A stretch of DNA of 64,000 nt from Brevundimonas mediterranea (GTDB taxonomy: Bacteria > Pseudomonadota > Alphaproteobacteria > Caulobacterales > Caulobacteraceae), in the NCBI RefSeq assembly GCF_011064825.1, contig NZ_CP048751.1:2914001-2978000 (forward strand). The letters run 5' to 3'. A program made the position numbers and the translations under genes. The stretch's first letter is position 1; every line of letters starts with the position of its first letter. The notes beneath the pieces were generated by a model. It was not told the DNA's origin. It saw only the letters and a program-made list of their open reading frames with translations, and ran no database searches. Positions 18,501 through 25,907 of the stretch are shown in pieces.

Positions 18501-19297
18501 AAGTGGGCGTCCGGGGTGCGGGTCTGGGGGACGTTCGACCCCCACAGCAGCATGAAGCTGGAGTTGTACCAGTCGGCGCTTTCGGCCACGTCGGTCTGCT
18601 CGCCCCAGGTTTGAGGCGAAGCCGGCGGCAGATCGCAGTACCAGTCATAGAAGGAGCCGGTGACCCCGCCCAGCAGTTGCAGATAGCGGGCGCCGGCGGC
18701 GTAGGACACCATGGACATGGCCGGGATGGGCGAGAAGCCGAACACCCGGTCGGGGCCCCAGCGCTTGGCCGTATAGGCGTTGGCGGCGGCGATGATCTCG
18801 GTGACTTCCTCCCAGTCGGCCCGCACGAAGCCGCCGGCCCCGCGCATGCTGGTGTAGGATTTGCGCGCGGCGGGATCGTTCTGGATCGAGGCCCAGGCCG
18901 CGACCGGTTCCATCGTCTGGCGGGCCTTGCGCCATGCCCGCAGCAGGCGCGAGCGGATCAGCGGATATTTCACCCGGTTGGCCGAATAGAGATACCAACT
19001 GTAGCTGGCGCCGCGCGCGCAGCCCCGGGGTTCGTGATTGGGCAGGCCCGGTCGGGTGCGAGGATAGTCGGTCTGCTGGGTCTCCCAGGTGACGATCCCG
19101 CCCTTGACGTAGATCTTCCAGGAGCAGGAGCCGGTGCAGTTCACGCCGTGGGTCGAGCGCACGACCTTGTCGTGACGCCAGCGGCTTCGATAGGCCTCCT
19201 CCCAACCGCGATCCTCGTCGTTCATGACGCCGTGGCGATCGGAGAACAGTTCGGTCTTGCGCGTGAAGAAGGCGAGACGGTCTAGGGTATGGCTCAT
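15566..19297 (-). CDS. narG: Respiratory nitrate reductase alpha subunit
   Basis: Catalytic Mo-bisMGD subunit of the membrane-bound nitrate reductase, 1243 residues, the usual size. The N-terminal FS0 cluster motif H-x3-C-x3-C is seen in HGVNCTGSCSW near residue 49, with the further cysteine in PRGCARG. Other family segments include WGSNVPQTRTPDAHF and MLVMCGCVGQSGGGWAHYVG. The ATG at 19297 (MSHTLDRLAFF) is chosen because it matches the NarG N-terminus and lies 3 bases from the end of narK2; the frame stays open a further 115 codons into narK2 but that part is unlike NarG. Confidence 0.97.
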   Translation of the reverse strand: MSHTLDRLAFFTRKTELFSDRHGVMNDEDRGWEEAYRSRWRHDKVVRSTHGVNCTGSCSWKIYVKGGIVTWETQQTDYPRTRPGLPNHEPRGCARGASYSWYLYSANRVKYPLIRSRLLRAWRKARQTMEPVAAWASIQNDPAARKSYTSMRGAGGFVRADWEEVTEIIAAANAYTAKRWGPDRVFGFSPIPAMSMVSYAAGARYLQLLGGVTGSFYDWYCDLPPASPQTWGEQTDVAESADWYNSSFMLLWGSNVPQTRTPDAHFYTEARYRGAKSVVICPDYSEASKFSDLWLPVKQGTDAALAMAFGHVILKEYHIDKQVPYFRDYLRKYSDLPMLVRLVPQEGGYVPERLVRASDFVGDLDQANNPDWKTVAIDEATGEIVVPNGSIGFRWGEDGRWNLEERDAAGRETTLKLGLKDAHDEVAGVRFPYFANTASNGFASTDHPDVLTRNVPVRRVKLKDGEALVACVYDLFLANYGVDQGFGGDCMPRSYDDLEPYSPAWAEAITSVPRDQIIATARGFATNAEKTNGKSMVIIGAAMNHWFHMDMNYRGVINMLVMCGCVGQSGGGWAHYVGQEKLRPQTGWAPLAFATDWIRPPRQQNSTSFFYAHSDQWRYETVGVDELLSPTAPEGPWKASMIDFNVRAERMGWLPSAPALKTNSLDLVKAAEAAGVDPKTYTVNGLKDRSIELSCMDPDDPANWPRNMFIWRSNLLGSSGKGHEYFLKHLLGASHGVQGKDLGEAGQVKPVDVVWHDAAPEGKLDLLVTLDFRMSTTAVYSDIVLPTATWYEKNDLNTSDMHPFIHPLSAAVDPAWESKSDWDIFKTIAKKFSAVAPEVLGREHDVVLTPIQHDSPGEMAQPFEVQDWYLGECEAIPGKTMPQITVVERDYPNLYKQFTALGPLLETLGNGGKGLGWKTGHEVDELRALNGAVLEPGLTEGMPGIDSAIDACETILMLAPETNGEVAVKAWAALEKQTGRQHAHLALAKEDEKIRFRDLLAQPRKIISSPIWSGIESETVCYNAGYTNVHELIPWRTLTGRQQLYQDHLWMRAFGEALCVYKPPVDLKTTHVKGLKPNGETEIVLNFITPHQKWGIHSTYSDNLLMLTLNRGGPVVWISEVDARKAGIVDNDWIEVFNANGALTARAVVSQRIREGTTFMYHAQEKIVNTPGSEITGRRGGIHNSVTRTVLKPTHMIGGYAQLAYGFNYYGTVGSNRDEFIVLRKMKKVDWLDEPLKSKEFGQ

Positions 19298-19299
19298 GA

Positions 19300-20691
19300 T
19301 CAGGCCGCCTTGGGTGCGAGGTTCAGGATCGAGCGCCGGCGGGCGTAGAAGGCCCAGTTGACGACGGCGCAGCTGCAATAGAAGGCGAGGAAGAGGTACA
19401 GGGCGATCAGCGGATCCCCGGTCGCCTTCATCGAGTTGGCGAAGGCCAGCGGGATGAAGAAACCGCCATAGGCGCCGATGGCCGACGAGAAGCCGACGAT
19501 GGCCGCGGATTCCAGCTCGGCCTGCTTCAATCGCTCCGCCGCCGTGGCGCGGGGCATCAGCCGGGGCATGTCGGCGCGGACGAGGGCCGGGATCATCTGG
19601 AAGGTCGAGGCGTTGCCGACGCCGGTCCAGAAGAACAGCCACAGGAAGCTGGGGAAGAACAGGCTGAAGGACGGTTCCGCGCCAAAGGCGCCGACGCTCT
19701 GAAGCACCGCCAACACCCCCAGGATCAGGGCGTAGAAGACGATCTGTGTGACGTTGTGCCCGCCCCAGCGATCAGACACCCAGCCGGTCAAGGCCCGAGA
19801 TGCGGCGCCGACCAGGGGGCCGAGGAAGGCGATCTGCAGGATGTTCACATCGGGGAAGAGCGTCTTGCCGAGCAGGGGGAAGGCGGCCGAGAAGCCGATG
19901 AAGGACCCGAAGGTGCCGATGTAGAGAAAGCAGATCAGCCAGTTGTGCTTGCGCTGGAACACCACGGCCTGCTCGCGGAACGACGCGCGCGCCGAGGCGA
20001 CGTCGTTCATGCCGAACCAGGCGGCGGCGGCGGCGATCAGAATGAAGGGGACCCAGACGAAGCCCGCATTCTGAAGCCAGACCTGATGCTGAACACCGTC
20101 TTCGACAAAGGTCTGAGGCGCGCCTAGCAGGGGGCTGAACAGGGCCACGCCGGTGATCAGAGGCGCGGTGAACTGGAGGACGCTGACCCCCAGGTTGCCG
20201 AAGCCGGCGTTCAGGGCCAGGGCGTTGCCCTTCTGGGCCTTGGGAAAGAAGAAGCCGATATTGGCCATGGACGAGGCGAAGGCCGCGCCACCCAGGCCGC
20301 AGAACAGGGCCAGGACGACAAAGACCCCATAGGGCGTCTCAGGGTTCTGGACGGCGACCCCTATGCCGATGGCGGGGATGGCCAGGGACAGGGTCGACAG
20401 GGTGGTCCATAGCCGCCCGCCGAAAATGGGGACCATGAAACTGTAGAAGATCCGCAAGGTTGCGCCCGACAGGGCCGGCAGCGCCGTCAGCCAGAACAGC
20501 TCGGCGGTCGAAAACTTGAAGCCGACCGTGTTGAGACGGGTCGCCGCCGTGGACCAGAGCATCCAGATGGAAAAGGCCAGCAGCAGATTGGGGATCGAGA
20601 TCCAGAGATTGCGGCGGGCGATCCGGTGTCCGGAAGCGGCCCAGAACGCGGGGTCCTCCGGACGCCAGTCATGCAGAATGTGACGAGACAT
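19300..20691 (-). CDS. narK2: Nitrate/nitrite transporter, NarK2 type
   Basis: Major facilitator family transporter, 463 residues, with about 12 membrane helices. The sequence (SMANIGFFFPKAQKGNAL, NAGFGNLGVSVLQF) matches the NarK2 branch, which in Paracoccus-type systems exchanges nitrate for nitrite. It lies between narK1 and narG in the operon. In Paracoccus the two transporters are fused into one chain; here they are separate genes 12 bases apart. Function is by family; substrate direction is inferred. Confidence 0.92.
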   Translation of the reverse strand: MSRHILHDWRPEDPAFWAASGHRIARRNLWISIPNLLLAFSIWMLWSTAATRLNTVGFKFSTAELFWLTALPALSGATLRIFYSFMVPIFGGRLWTTLSTLSLAIPAIGIGVAVQNPETPYGVFVVLALFCGLGGAAFASSMANIGFFFPKAQKGNALALNAGFGNLGVSVLQFTAPLITGVALFSPLLGAPQTFVEDGVQHQVWLQNAGFVWVPFILIAAAAAWFGMNDVASARASFREQAVVFQRKHNWLICFLYIGTFGSFIGFSAAFPLLGKTLFPDVNILQIAFLGPLVGAASRALTGWVSDRWGGHNVTQIVFYALILGVLAVLQSVGAFGAEPSFSLFFPSFLWLFFWTGVGNASTFQMIPALVRADMPRLMPRATAAERLKQAELESAAIVGFSSAIGAYGGFFIPLAFANSMKATGDPLIALYLFLAFYCSCAVVNWAFYARRRSILNLAPKAA

Positions 20692-20703
20692 ATGCGTCTT
20701 TCT

Positions 20704-22041
20704 CTAATGCGAACGCAGGGATGAGGAGGCGGCCTTGTCCGGGCCGACGCCCGCCAGTTCGGGGAACTCCGGCAGGTCCGCCAGAATGGGCGCGCGGCGG
20801 CGCTCCATCCGGCGCACCGCGAAGTGCATCCAGACGAGGGCGGTCAGGACCAGGAGGAACAGCAGCATGAAACAGCTGGTCCAGACGCCGGTCAGATCAT
20901 TGAGGGCACCGAAGACGATGGGCATGATGAAGCCGCCCAGACCGCCGATCATGCCCACCAGACCGCCGACGGAGCCGACGTGGTCGGGGTAGTAGACGGG
21001 GATGTGCTTGTAGACGGCGGCCTTGCCCAGGCTCATGGCGAAGCCGAGCACGAACACCAGGGCCGTGAAGACCGGCAGGCTGATCGCCAGGCGGAAGCGG
21101 ATCGGGCCTTCGATCCCATCGACCACATAGGCGGTCGCCGGATAGGACAGGATGAAGGTGCAGATCACGCTGATGGCGAAGGTCAGATACATGACCTTGC
21201 GGGCGCCGATCTTGTCCGACAACCAGCCGCCGAAAACCCGGAACAACGAACCCGGTATCGAATAGGCGGCCGCCAGCATGCCGGCGACGCCGATCCCCAC
21301 CCCATAGGCGCCGGTGAGATAGTGCGGCAGCCATAGGGCGAGGGCGACAAAGCCGCCGAAGACGAAGAAATAATAGAGGGCGAAGCGCCAGACCCGCAGA
21401 TCCTTCAGCGGGGTCAGTTGCATCCAGGCGGCGGCGGCCCTTTCACCACTGCGGCGACGCGCGACCAACTGCGGCTCGTCGCGGGTCAGCAGGAAAAAGC
21501 CAAGAGCGATGATCAGCAGGGCGCCGGCCCAGATCTGGGCGACGGCCTCCCAACCCAGGGCCAGCATCACAAAGGGCGCGGCGAACTTGGTCACCGCTGC
21601 GCCGACGTTGCCGGCGCCGAAGATGCCGAGCGCCGTGCCCTGACGGCCGGCGGGATAGAATTTCGAGACATAGGCGACGCCGACGGCGAAGGCGCCCCCG
21701 GCCATGCCGACGCCGAGGGCGGCGATCAGAAACTGGCCGTAGGTCTGGGCGTAGGACAGCAGGAAGGTCGCCGCCGCCGCCAGGACCATGACGATCAGAT
21801 TGACGCGCCGTCCGCCGAACTGCTCGGTCCAGACGCCCAGAAAGACCCGAACCAGGGATCCGGTCAGGATCGGCGTTCCGACCAGCAGGCCGAACTGGGC
21901 TTCGGAGAGGCCCAGGTTGGTCTTTATCTGGACGCCAATGATCGAGAAAATCGTCCACACCGCAAAACAGGCGGTGAAGGCGAAGGTGCTGACCCACAGG
22001 GCCGATGCGGCGCCTGGGGCGGGGTTTTCGGCGGATGCCAA
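20704..22041 (-). CDS. narK1: Nitrate transporter, NarK1 type
   Basis: Major facilitator protein, 445 residues, of the NarK1/NasA transporter branch, thought to be a proton-nitrate symporter (LGLSEAQFGLLVGTPILTGS; GVAYVSKFYPAGRQGTALG; GAGNVGAAVTKF). The start codon is a TTG; AAGGGAG seven bases upstream supports it and there is no better ATG. It is the first gene of the respiratory operon, 75 bases downstream of a perfect FNR box. As the only symporter-type nitrate carrier in the window it may also feed the assimilatory enzymes. Confidence 0.91.
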   Translation of the reverse strand: MASAENPAPGAASALWVSTFAFTACFAVWTIFSIIGVQIKTNLGLSEAQFGLLVGTPILTGSLVRVFLGVWTEQFGGRRVNLIVMVLAAAATFLLSYAQTYGQFLIAALGVGMAGGAFAVGVAYVSKFYPAGRQGTALGIFGAGNVGAAVTKFAAPFVMLALGWEAVAQIWAGALLIIALGFFLLTRDEPQLVARRRSGERAAAAWMQLTPLKDLRVWRFALYYFFVFGGFVALALWLPHYLTGAYGVGIGVAGMLAAAYSIPGSLFRVFGGWLSDKIGARKVMYLTFAISVICTFILSYPATAYVVDGIEGPIRFRLAISLPVFTALVFVLGFAMSLGKAAVYKHIPVYYPDHVGSVGGLVGMIGGLGGFIMPIVFGALNDLTGVWTSCFMLLFLLVLTALVWMHFAVRRMERRRAPILADLPEFPELAGVGPDKAASSSLRSH

Positions 22042-22116
22042 CGGACTGCTCCCTTCACGGACGGCGTCTCAGCGGCCGCCGCTCAGCTGTCCTAGCTGGC
22101 GTCTCGTCAGTCTTAT

Positions 22117-22130
22117 TTGATGCGTATCAA
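22117..22130. promoter_or_regulatory. FNR-type box upstream of narK1
   Basis: TTGAT-GCGT-ATCAA is a perfect match to the FNR/NarR consensus. Its centre is about 82 bases upstream of the narK1 start and about 214 bases upstream of the regulator gene. This position suits activation of the nar operon. Confidence 0.88.
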
Positions 22131-22231
22131 TTCGCGTCTTTGTAAAAGCGGTCGTGTGGCGAATTTATACATGATTTTCTAAGTAAAGCGACATTTGGCA
22201 GTTGTTGTCTTGTCTTAGGTCGGGGCGTGGA

Positions 22232-22245
22232 TTGATGTTTGTCAA
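22232..22245. promoter_or_regulatory. Near-consensus FNR-type box before narR
   Basis: TTGAT-GTTT-GTCAA has one mismatch to the FNR consensus. Its centre is about 100 bases before the chosen start of the Crp/Fnr-family gene, so autoregulation is likely. It is the second box in the narK1-narR intergenic region. Confidence 0.7.
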
Positions 22246-22337
22246 TCGACGGCCTATCGAACGGGGGCGTCGCCTAGATGGAATCAACCTGTTCCGTCGA
22301 GGAGACGACTGTCCCGACCGCATCAGGAGCCATAGCC

Positions 22338-23123
22338 ATGACCATGCGCGCTTCCGATCTCGATCGCGTCCGAGCCCTGCCGTTGTTTTCGCGGGCCTCG
22401 CCCGAGGTCTTTCGCGACGTGACGGCGGGGGCCTTTCTTCAACGGTTTCCTGCCGGAACCACGCTTCTGATGGAAGGCGACACGGTCGACTTCCTCTATG
22501 TTCTTCTGGAAGGCGCGGTGGAGCTTCAGGGCTCGTGGAAGGAGAAGGAGACGACGCTGGCGCTGCTGCGTCCGGTCTCGACCTTCATCCTGGCCGCAGT
22601 CGTGCTTGATGCGGACGCGCTGATGTCTGCGCGCACCCTGGAGCGATCTGAAATCCTGATGCTGTCGGGCGAGGCTCTGCGTCGCACCATGCGCCAGGAC
22701 GCGGACTTCAGCTTCGCCGTCGCGGAGGAAGTGTCCGGCTGTTATCGGGGATTGGTCCGGGCCGTAAAGAACCAGAAGCTGCGGGGCGGGGTCGAGCGGC
22801 TGGCCAATTATCTGATCACCCAAAGGGCGCGTCAGGGTTTGCGTGATCCGATCGTCTTGCCGCACGAGAAGCGCGTACTGGCGTCACTGCTGGGCATGTC
22901 GCCCGAAAATCTGTCCCGCGCCTTCGCTGGTCTGTCCAGCTACGGGGTCGTGGTGCGCGGCGCGGAAGTGAGCCTGGGACGTCCGGACGCCCTGGAACGA
23001 CTGGCGCGCCCGCACCCGCTGATCGACAACCATATGCCCGCGCCCGCCGGCGGCGCCGGCAAGGCGGAGATCGAGCGGTGGACGACCCGCTCAGGGCGCA
23101 CCTGCGGCTCCAGCCTGGCCTGA
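22338..23123 (+). CDS. narR: Crp/Fnr-family regulator, NarR-like
   Basis: A 261-residue transcription factor with a cyclic-nucleotide-binding-type sensor domain (about residues 15-125), a long dimer helix and a C-terminal helix-turn-helix. The recognition helix contains E190-N-L-S193-R194, the ExxSR pattern that reads TTGAT half-sites. The N-terminus has no cysteine cluster, so it is not an oxygen-sensing FNR; NarR, DNR and NnrR types fit. Its place divergent from narK1 is that of NarR in Paracoccus, a nitrate/nitrite-responsive activator. The ATG at 22338 is preferred over 22278 because AGGAGC lies 7 bases upstream. Confidence 0.8.
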   Translation: MTMRASDLDRVRALPLFSRASPEVFRDVTAGAFLQRFPAGTTLLMEGDTVDFLYVLLEGAVELQGSWKEKETTLALLRPVSTFILAAVVLDADALMSARTLERSEILMLSGEALRRTMRQDADFSFAVAEEVSGCYRGLVRAVKNQKLRGGVERLANYLITQRARQGLRDPIVLPHEKRVLASLLGMSPENLSRAFAGLSSYGVVVRGAEVSLGRPDALERLARPHPLIDNHMPAPAGGAGKAEIERWTTRSGRTCGSSLA

Positions 23124-24116
23124 TCAGCCGCCGAGCTGGGCGAGGTTTTTTAGGTCGCCCGAACGACCCGACGCCAGGTCGTGGCCGGCGGCCTTGCCGC
23201 CGAGCGAGGAGACGATACGACGGGTGAGGGCTTCGCGGTCGTCGTCGTTCTGCAGCAGTTCGCGCAGATCGACGCCCCCGTCGCCGAACAGGCAAAGCCG
23301 CAGCTTGCCTCGTGCGGTCACGCGCAGCCTGTTGCAGCTGTCGCAGAACCCCGGCGCATAGGGGGCGATGAAGCCGAGCGCGCCGGCGTGATCGGGATGG
23401 CGGTATTCGAAAGCCGGGCCTGCGTCGAAGGCGCGCGGCGTCGGCATCCAACCGTTGTGATCCAGCCAGGCGCGGAATCTGTCGGCCCTGACATGATGGC
23501 GGGTGAAGAAATCGTCGTTTTCGGTCGTCTTCATCAGTTCGATGAAGCGAACGGAGACGGGGCGGTCGCGCACGAAACGCGCCCAGTCGTCGAATCCCGC
23601 CTCGGCCGTTTCGCGCAACAGGACGGCGTTGACCTTGACGGCGGAGAAGCCCTCCTCAAGGGCGCGGTCGAGCCCCGTCAGAACCTGGCCCAATTTGTCG
23701 TGGCCGGTGATCCGATGAAAAACCTGCGGATCGATGGAGTCGATGCTGAGGTTGATGTGGGTCAGTCCTGAGGCGCGCCAGCCCTCGACCTGGCGCGCCA
23801 GGTTCCAGCCGTTAGTGGTTACGGCGATCTTGGCCACGCCGGGCGAGGCGGCGACCGTCCGCAGGATCGCGTCGAAATCCTTGCGGACGGTCGGCTCTCC
23901 GCCGGTCAGACGCACCTTGCTGAGGCCCAGGTCCGAAAATCCGGCCACCAGCCGACCGATCTCCTCGACTGTCAAAAACGACAGAGGGCCCGTCTTCTTC
24001 CAGCCGTTCGGCAGGCAATAGGTGCAACTGAAGTTGCACACCTCCGTGACCGAGAGGCGAAGATAATGGAACCGGCGGCCAAAGCCGTCGGTCATGGCAG
24101 CGGCGTCAAACGCCAT
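23124..24116 (-). CDS. moaA: GTP 3',8-cyclase, molybdopterin step 1
   Basis: Radical-SAM enzyme starting molybdopterin synthesis, 330 residues. It has the SAM cluster C27-x3-C31-x2-C34, a GGEPT motif, and the second cluster ligands C-x2-C and a distal C (FCDSCNRLRV, LRLC). The C-terminal Gly-Gly needed for catalysis is present (QLGG). It converges end to end with the narR-like gene (stops at 23123 and 23124). It is encoded apart from the other moa genes 8 kb away, close to modABC. Confidence 0.94.
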   Translation of the reverse strand: MAFDAAAMTDGFGRRFHYLRLSVTEVCNFSCTYCLPNGWKKTGPLSFLTVEEIGRLVAGFSDLGLSKVRLTGGEPTVRKDFDAILRTVAASPGVAKIAVTTNGWNLARQVEGWRASGLTHINLSIDSIDPQVFHRITGHDKLGQVLTGLDRALEEGFSAVKVNAVLLRETAEAGFDDWARFVRDRPVSVRFIELMKTTENDDFFTRHHVRADRFRAWLDHNGWMPTPRAFDAGPAFEYRHPDHAGALGFIAPYAPGFCDSCNRLRVTARGKLRLCLFGDGGVDLRELLQNDDDREALTRRIVSSLGGKAAGHDLASGRSGDLKNLAQLGG

Positions 24117-24293
24117 GGAAGCTCCTTTCCAGAGGCGGGAGGCGGAGGGATTTCTCCCGCCGCCCTCGATCCTTGCGGATCCGGCCGTCAGACCTTGGCG
24201 CGATTGCTGTAGGTCGGACGGCTCGGAGCGAATACTGACTGATGTGTTACACGATGAACCTGCACCCGACTATGATGGGCGCGTGGAATGATC

Positions 24294-24307
24294 TTGACGA
24301 AGATCAA
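24294..24307. promoter_or_regulatory. FNR-type box upstream of modA
   Basis: TTGAC-GAAG-ATCAA has one mismatch to the FNR consensus, and its centre is about 98 bases before the modA start. It is 184 bases from the divergent moaA start. It would place molybdate uptake under the same regulator as nitrate respiration. Confidence 0.62.
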
Positions 24308-24398
24308 GTCGAAACCCTTCAAGTCTTGTGCGGCCGGGCGGACGACCATGTTAATCGGCCGAAGCGATGCCCGGGGCGCCGCGTGGAGAGACGAGCCC

Positions 24399-25202
24399 AT
24401 GTCGATGAAAGAAGGCGATGTCGGACGGCGTCGCGTGCTGGCCCTGATCGGGGCGACGGCTCTGGCGGGATGCGCGCCCCGCTCATCCGAAGACCGGCCG
24501 CTCGACCTGTTCGCGGCGGCCAGCCTGCGTGAAGTGCTCGACGCCGCCGCCGCCCAGTATGATCGGTCCTCGGGGCGGCGCGTTCGCGCGACCTATGCCG
24601 GCAGCGCCCAGCTCGCGCGTCAGATCGCGCAAGGCGCCCCGGCCGATCTGTTCATCTCGGCCGACGAAGACTGGATGGACTGGCTGCAAGGCCGCGGCCT
24701 GGTCGAGATCGCCGCGCGCCGCCGCCTCGCCGCCAATCGGCTGGTGTTGGTCGCGCCGGCCTCGGCTGCGGCCGGCATGGTCGATCTGGCCTCGCCAGAC
24801 GCCGTGGCTCAGCGACTAGGGGAGGGCCGTCTGGCCATTGCCGAGGCCTCAGTGCCGGCGGGCCGTTATGGGCGACAGGCGCTTATGCGTCTGAACCTCT
24901 GGTCCCAGGTCAAGGATCGCCTGGCGCCGACAGCGGATGTACGCGCCGCCCTGGCGCTGGTGGCGCGAGGAGAGACCCCGCTCGGGGTGGTCTATGCGAC
25001 CGACGCCCGCGTCGAGGCGAAGGTCCGGGTGGCGGCGGTCTTTCCAACGGACGCCCATGTGCCCATCCTCTATCCCGGCGCGCCCGTCCGACGCCTTGAC
25101 GGGGCCGGGGATATTCAGGGGGCGCAGGTCTTCCTCGATTTTCTGACCAGCCCCCAGGGTCAGGCTTTGTTTAGGGAATTCGGCTTTGCCCCGCCCGTTT
25201 GA
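24399..25202 (+). CDS. modA: Molybdate-binding lipoprotein ModA
   Basis: Periplasmic molybdate-binding protein, 267 residues. The N-terminus has a basic stretch (GRRRVLAL) and a lipobox LAGC, so it should be a lipoprotein anchored to the inner-membrane outer face. Family motifs are FAAASLREVLDAAAAQY, GSAQLARQIAQGAPADLF and ISADEDWMD. The ATG at 24399 is supported by GGAGAG 8 bases upstream; the frame is open upstream but crosses the FNR-type box. First gene of modABC. Confidence 0.92.
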   Translation: MSMKEGDVGRRRVLALIGATALAGCAPRSSEDRPLDLFAAASLREVLDAAAAQYDRSSGRRVRATYAGSAQLARQIAQGAPADLFISADEDWMDWLQGRGLVEIAARRRLAANRLVLVAPASAAAGMVDLASPDAVAQRLGEGRLAIAEASVPAGRYGRQALMRLNLWSQVKDRLAPTADVRAALALVARGETPLGVVYATDARVEAKVRVAAVFPTDAHVPILYPGAPVRRLDGAGDIQGAQVFLDFLTSPQGQALFREFGFAPPV

Positions 25203-25211
25203 GCCCGTCCG

Positions 25212-25907
25212 GTGATCCCGTTCAGTCTCGAGGAACAGCAGATCATCGGTCTGTCGCTGAAGGTCGCGGCGACCGCGACCCTGTTCAGCCTGCCGCCCGG
25301 CGTCGCCCTGGCCTATCTCCTGTCGCGCGGCGACTTCCCCGGAAAGGGCCTGCTGTCGGGCCTGACCCATTTGCCGCTGATCCTGCCGCCGGTCGTGACA
25401 GGTTATGGGCTCTTGCTGCTGTTCGGACGCAGCGGTCCGCTTGGCGCCTGGCTGGAGCCGCTGGGAATCGTCTTCGCCTTCGATTGGACGGGGGCGGCGC
25501 TGGCCGCCGCCATCATGGGGTTTCCGCTGCTGGTGCGGGCCGTCCAGCTGTCGTTCGACCTTGTCGATCCCCGAATCGAGCGGGCCGCTGAAACCCTGGG
25601 GGCCAGCCCCTTCATTCGTTTCCTGACCGTCACTCTGCCGCTCGCTCTGCCGGGTCTCGCCGCCGGAACCGTGCTCGCCTTCGCCAAGGCCTTGGGCGAG
25701 TTCGGCGCCACCATTACCTTCGTCGCCAACATACCCGGCGAGACCCGCACCCTGCCGCTGGCCATCTATAGTCTGACCCAGGCGCCGGGCGGCGAGGCCG
25801 CTGCGCTGCGGCTCGTCCTGATCTCCATCGGCGTCTCGATTACGGCGCTCCTGATCTCCGAGTGGGGCGCCCGGGTCGCCGCCCAGCGGATCGGGGCGAC
25901 GCGATGA
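25212..25907 (+). CDS. modB: Molybdate ABC transporter permease
   Basis: Inner-membrane permease of the molybdate importer, 231 residues, with about five membrane helices. The cytoplasmic EAA loop that contacts ModC is seen as RAAETLGASPFIRFLTVTLP (about residues 122-141). The start is GTG at 25212, nine bases after modA. It overlaps modC by 4 bases. Confidence 0.94.
   Translation: MIPFSLEEQQIIGLSLKVAATATLFSLPPGVALAYLLSRGDFPGKGLLSGLTHLPLILPPVVTGYGLLLLFGRSGPLGAWLEPLGIVFAFDWTGAALAAAIMGFPLLVRAVQLSFDLVDPRIERAAETLGASPFIRFLTVTLPLALPGLAAGTVLAFAKALGEFGATITFVANIPGETRTLPLAIYSLTQAPGGEAAALRLVLISIGVSITALLISEWGARVAAQRIGATR

Noticed and set aside
22278..22337. Longer start for the NarR-like regulator
   Set aside because: The extra 20 residues have no ribosome site and no family match. 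Start at 22338 has AGGAGC at correct spacing. A cysteine in the extension is single and cannot form an FNR cluster.
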